NCBI GenBank assembly: GCA_028803175.1
Contig: JARBCG010000157.1
Location: 1 to 8,599 of the forward strand
Source: Wolbachia sp.
Lineage (GTDB): Bacteria; Pseudomonadota; Alphaproteobacteria; Rickettsiales; Anaplasmataceae
Length of the DNA: 8,599 nucleotides
Direction of reading: 5' to 3'
The position numbers were made by a program, and so were the translations under genes. Below, one piece after another: positions 5,283 to 8,599 of this stretch. The notes beneath the pieces are model-generated. The model saw only the letters and a list, made by a program, of their open reading frames with translations. It had not been told where the DNA came from and made no database searches. The first letter of the stretch is position 1; each line of letters opens with the position of its first letter.

Positions 5283-8160
5283 TTTTCTATTGATATTCCT
5301 TTTAATATTTGGTCTTTCATATCAAGGGCATGCCGAATGCCCTAGTTTTGTGCGAAGGCATACTGAGTTGGAAGCCGGAGGTAAAAAAGCTTTAGAAGGT
5401 TTCTTGGGAATTGTAAGTCTTGGCTTTGCTGGAAATTTCAGTGTTGATGAAAAATTGTATAAATATATTAGTGTACTTGCAATAAAAGATCAAGGTGTTG
5501 ATGGTTATTTTAATCCAAAAGTTAAAGTGTGTGACTATGAGGAAAATAATTGTCATGAATTATATAGTGGCACATCTTGTCAGAAAATATATGGAATGCA
5601 GGGCAGTGGAGCTGGAATTTCTACAGCAGTTTTTATCGATTGGGAAGGAGCTGAAAAGTTAACTGGAGAAATGGCACAAGGTCTTGAATGGGAATGGGCA
5701 AAAGGTGTAACTGATGAAGAAAAAAAGAAATTTGCCAAATCCCCTAAAATATGTGCTTGTAGTCAAAAGAGCGCCTGTTTGGATAATGCTTCCAAGTGGT
5801 CTGCTCAATTAGAAAAAACAATAGGAAATATTTTTCGTCCTGGAATCATAGCTAATGTTTGTGATACTTGCTATCAAACAAAAATAAAATGTGCTCCTAT
5901 TCCGCTTGCACCTGGCCCTCCTCCATTTTGTGACCAACTCAAGATGTCACCTCAACAAGTTAGAGTTGTGCCTATAACAAATGAAAAGAATGATTATTTT
6001 AATCCAAAGGTTAAGGTAATAATTGGTGGCCTAAAAGGAGAAAAAGAGGAAGGAACAGAAGAACAAGAAACTGGAATAAAGTTAGGCTTTCCTAAAGAAT
6101 ATGGAAAAGATAAAGCTAAGGAACATCACCATATTAAAGATGAAGATGATGCTACACATTATTTTAAAACTTATAGAGAAAAAGATAATCTCTGTGCTGA
6201 GTATCATGGAACTCAAGGCATAGATGAAAATAAAAACTTACAATTTACTCGCTGTTTTCCGGCTCCGCATACTCCACAACCTGAAATAGTAGAGATAAAA
6301 AATGGCAACACATTAGCAATTAAAATTCAGATGAACAAAGACACCTGTAGCAAAGCACATGGGATTTATAGTAGTGGTTTTTGTACTTTTGATATTAATA
6401 ACTATAAGACAGAAGTTGGCCCATTATCTCTAGCAGTAGTAAGGCCAAAAATAGTGAACAAAATAACTGATAGTAATGATAGTAGAAGAAAAATTGACAA
6501 TACTCTAAAAGAAATATTAAAAAATAATTCTCAATTTAAAATTTTGGAAAAATATAATTATGTTCCTAATATCCAAGTAGGGTGTACTGATAGTCAGATT
6601 TCTTTCGAACTTAAAGACTTTAGTGAAGAAAAAGCAAAAAAGTGTGGATTTGACAACACAGGGCAATCAAAAATAGACGTGAGATACGAAAATGCAAATA
6701 GTAAAATGCTTTGCCTTTCTGGTTGGCAACCAGAACCGGAAGAGTTCTTCCTTGAAAGAAAAAAAGAAGGAGAAGAAAGAGAAATCGTACCACTGAAATC
6801 AATGGGTGCAAGATATGTTCAATATATAACCGTTTACTCAAAAGAATCCAAGCAACCTTATTATTATCCATGCAATAACACAGTTGATATTCTCACAAAA
6901 TCTCAACAAGAACTAGATGAAATAGTGTTTGATAAGCGAGAATATATTTCTATTCCTGAAGACAACAAAGACAGAAATCATTGTGTTGTGGATAAGGATA
7001 CTGAATTAGATGAAAAAAAAGACTGCTATAAATGCAAAATAGTATATAAATTAACAAATATGGAATATAAGGATTCAGGATGCAAGCATGGGGATGATGG
7101 CTGTGTTTGCTTTAATAAGGATGAATGCAGTCGTTCAACACAATATATAGATAAAAGGGATAATAAGCCTTTTTACTTACAAATTTCACAAAAATCAGAT
7201 GGTACAATTGAACAAGAAGTACCAACTAAAGCAGACAGAACAGAAGTTTTCTATGCTGATAAATTGTGTAGATTTGACTTATCAGGTTTAATAGAAAAAT
7301 TGCAAAACCTAATAAAGAAACAGTTGAAAAAGAAGAAACTAAAGTTTGAAAAAGATAGTAAAAAATCTTATGAAATTCAAGGTACGGGAAGCAAGTATAC
7401 AAATGATCTGTCAAAATATGATTATGTTGAAATAGAAGCGTGGGGAGGTGGTGAAGCAGGCCATATAAAAGATAAAGCTCTTTCTACGGAAAATAGACCA
7501 GGAATGCCTGGAGATTATATTAAAGCTAAATTGAAAATTGATCCTGATTATCCTTTAATAATTCAAGCTGAAGTTACAGATGGAGGTAGTAACAGAGGGA
7601 TAGAGAAGTCAGATAAAAATGGAGGACCAACTATAATAAAAATATGTGATTCACAAAAACAAAACTGCAGGAAATTGATTACAGTTGCAGGTGGGGGTGT
7701 TAAAACACAAGACTTGGAGGAAAAAGAAACAAAGGTTCACGTAGAAAACTTCGTAGGTAACTTGAAGTTAATCGAAGAAAAAATTATAAAAGGAAATGAA
7801 TTCAAATCTACTGAAGATAATAGGATAGCATACATAGAAAATGGTGAAATTAAGTACAAAAAAGTTAGTGTATGTGACATAAGCAACACAAATCAAATAT
7901 ATGGTGCAGGTGGTTGCATTAACAAAAGTGGTAGTTGTGAAAATTATAGTAAAGGCTCCCCTGGTTACGTGGAGATTAGGCCTAAGATGAATGATATTGA
8001 TGAAAGCAAAGTAAATGATGCTGTTGGAAAGGTTATAGAAGATCCAAGCAGTATAAAAACTATTGATGACTACTTGATAAAAAAGCTTGATCCTGAGATA
8101 ATTGAGACAATTGAAAATCAAATTAAAAAAGAATTATTGGGTATAAGTGCTACAAATTAG
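5242..8160 (+). CDS. Large exported Cys-rich, Gly-rich protein of the T4SS-like operon
   Basis: I do not recognise a named gene. The protein is 972 residues from 5242 or 965 from the ATG at 5263. A signal peptide is clear: basic start, hydrophobic LLIFLLIFGL, and a probable cut after GHA (residue 31). No other membrane segment is evident, so it should be periplasmic, outer-membrane-attached or released. I count about 32 cysteines spread along the chain, many in pairs (CAC, CDTC, CYKC, CVC), which points to multiple disulfides. The motif YFNPKVKV occurs at 89-96 and 252-259. A Lys-rich helical stretch lies near 683-705. From about 734 to 915 the chain is Gly-rich (EAWGGGEAG, VAGGGV, YGAGGC, GSPGYVEIRP), resembling Gly-rich beta domains of surface and phage-tail proteins. 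The C-terminal 50 residues look helical. Extended Cys-containing regions occur in Rickettsiales VirB6-like proteins, but the multi-span VirB6 core is absent. The VirB4 overlap suggests an envelope or surface part of the same T4SS. Confidence 0.9.
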   Translation: MFGYQRFMRDVKLNFLLIFLLIFGLSYQGHAECPSFVRRHTELEAGGKKALEGFLGIVSLGFAGNFSVDEKLYKYISVLAIKDQGVDGYFNPKVKVCDYEENNCHELYSGTSCQKIYGMQGSGAGISTAVFIDWEGAEKLTGEMAQGLEWEWAKGVTDEEKKKFAKSPKICACSQKSACLDNASKWSAQLEKTIGNIFRPGIIANVCDTCYQTKIKCAPIPLAPGPPPFCDQLKMSPQQVRVVPITNEKNDYFNPKVKVIIGGLKGEKEEGTEEQETGIKLGFPKEYGKDKAKEHHHIKDEDDATHYFKTYREKDNLCAEYHGTQGIDENKNLQFTRCFPAPHTPQPEIVEIKNGNTLAIKIQMNKDTCSKAHGIYSSGFCTFDINNYKTEVGPLSLAVVRPKIVNKITDSNDSRRKIDNTLKEILKNNSQFKILEKYNYVPNIQVGCTDSQISFELKDFSEEKAKKCGFDNTGQSKIDVRYENANSKMLCLSGWQPEPEEFFLERKKEGEEREIVPLKSMGARYVQYITVYSKESKQPYYYPCNNTVDILTKSQQELDEIVFDKREYISIPEDNKDRNHCVVDKDTELDEKKDCYKCKIVYKLTNMEYKDSGCKHGDDGCVCFNKDECSRSTQYIDKRDNKPFYLQISQKSDGTIEQEVPTKADRTEVFYADKLCRFDLSGLIEKLQNLIKKQLKKKKLKFEKDSKKSYEIQGTGSKYTNDLSKYDYVEIEAWGGGEAGHIKDKALSTENRPGMPGDYIKAKLKIDPDYPLIIQAEVTDGGSNRGIEKSDKNGGPTIIKICDSQKQNCRKLITVAGGGVKTQDLEEKETKVHVENFVGNLKLIEEKIIKGNEFKSTEDNRIAYIENGEIKYKKVSVCDISNTNQIYGAGGCINKSGSCENYSKGSPGYVEIRPKMNDIDESKVNDAVGKVIEDPSSIKTIDDYLIKKLDPEIIETIENQIKKELLGISATN
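5506..5528 (+). repeat. First copy of internal repeat encoding YFNPKVKV
   Basis: This 23-base stretch matches 5995-6017 at 21 of 23 positions, in the same frame, and encodes residues 89-96 of the exported Cys-rich protein. The two differences are silent. It is followed by a Cys-containing segment (CDYEENNC). Confidence 0.85.
5995..6017 (+). repeat. Second copy of internal repeat encoding YFNPKVKV
   Basis: This partner of 5506-5528 encodes residues 252-259. It is followed by a Gly- and Glu-rich charged linker instead of a Cys segment. Either a domain was duplicated and diverged, or the short motif alone is conserved. Confidence 0.85.
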
Positions 8161-8195
8161 AGATTTTTTGGGGAGTATTAAATAAACCATACTAG

Positions 8196-8513
8196 TCAAG
8201 TTATGGAACGTAGAGAGTTTAAGGTGGATATCCTAATTTTTCTATACCTGTCTTTTAGAGAGAATTGTGACCAAGCTATAGTAAGTTTTTCCTAGAAAAT
8301 CTTTGTACATAATTTAGCATACAGTGCACATAATACTCTATACAGCTTTCCTTTAAGAGCATCAACTCTGGCATGGCTTTTATACAACTTAAACAATAGT
8401 TCAATTCGCCATCTTACTTGGTAAATTGCTAATACCAGCTCAGCATTAATTTTACTTTCTGGAGCATTGGTTATAAATATTAATAAATTTAGTAACTTCT
8501 GATTCCTTTGAGA
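8196..8513 (-). pseudogene. C-terminal remnant of a DDE (IS4-like) transposase
   Basis: On the minus strand about 105 codons stay in one frame from 8513 to a TGA at 8196-8198, interrupted only by a TAG at 8292-8294. The first part contains SQRNQKLLNLLIFITNAPES and then IYQVRWRIELLFKLYKSH. The latter is the Tyr...Arg...Glu...Lys signature around the last catalytic Glu of IS4-type transposases. After the stop the frame reads WSQFSLKDRYRK and STLNSLRSIT, which looks like a transposase C-terminus; a stretch between the two parts may be deleted. The N-terminal half with the two Asp residues is absent: the remnant is cut exactly where the 87-bp repeat begins. It cannot be active. The IS end should lie between 8161 and 8195, but I cannot place it. 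Confidence 0.8.
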
Positions 8514-8599
8514 ACGCCAATTATGGATTAACCAATAAAGCAGACAGATATGAAACGAGGGTAGATATAATATGTACCAAAAAATTAATTGGTGATCTA
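8513..8599. repeat. Right copy of perfect 87-bp inverted terminal repeat
   Basis: This is the exact reverse complement of 1-87. On the plus strand it encodes the same fragment as the left copy (NANYGLTNKADRYETR and onward), reading off the right edge. Here it lacks the upstream part of that gene and is joined directly to the cut end of the transposase remnant. Confidence 0.97.

Noticed and set aside
5242..5340. Lipoprotein signal on the 972-residue protein
   Set aside because: A Cys lies two residues after the likely cut, but the preceding residues (GHAE) do not form a lipobox.
7768..8121. 117-residue minus-strand ORF opposite the Cys-rich gene
   Set aside because: It lies wholly inside an intact 972-residue frame and is rich in Phe, Ile and Tyr, as expected for antisense of Lys/Glu-rich coding sequence.
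8513..8599. Extension of the transposase reading frame into the right repeat on the minus strand
   Set aside because: The frame is open, but the peptide (rich in Trp, Leu and Tyr) does not look like transposase. The opposite strand gives a sensible coding fragment shared with the left edge.
1..8599. Whole window as an intact composite transposon bounded by inverted repeats
   Set aside because: The repeats look like part of a gene, the only transposase is a remnant, and no target duplication can be seen.

Overview
The window is AT-rich and reads like a piece of an obligate intracellular Rickettsiales genome, most probably Wolbachia or a close Anaplasmataceae relative. The evidence is a divergent second VirB4 of the Rickettsiales type IV secretion system (T4SS), multiply broken membrane-protein genes, an internally damaged insertion-sequence remnant, and very AT-rich spacers. 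The genus is inferred from gene style; no database was searched.

Left third (1-2372): two decayed genes lie back to back around an AT-rich divergent spacer. The first (minus strand, start codon at 572) has a good ribosome binding site but needs about four single-base repairs to be read; it appears to run off the left edge. The second (plus strand, 888-2372) needs about four frame repairs and carries four in-frame stops. When repaired it gives a roughly 494-codon protein with an acidic, Ser-rich middle and hydrophobic segments near the C-terminus. I recognise neither by name.

Centre and right (2418-8160): the reading frames are intact. A near-consensus promoter (TTGTCT, 17 bp, TATAAT) precedes three genes on the plus strand: a small exported membrane protein (possibly VirB2-like), a 783-residue VirB4 paralogue with altered ATPase motifs, and a 972-residue exported protein rich in cysteine with a glycine-rich C-terminal region. 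The last two genes overlap by 41 bp, so the three look like one operon. My reading is an accessory T4SS module: an ATPase-like channel component, a small inner-membrane or pilin-like subunit, and a large disulfide-rich envelope or surface protein. This is the best candidate for an under-described system here.

Right edge (8161-8599): a minus-strand C-terminal remnant of a DDE (IS4-like) transposase abuts, at an exact boundary, a perfect 87-bp inverted copy of the left edge of the window. Both copies of the 87 bp read outward as the same coding fragment of the first pseudogene. Both ends therefore run into one repeated sequence, which could be a genuine inverted repeat or a draft-contig end artefact.

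I see no rRNA, tRNA, CRISPR array or recognisable riboswitch.
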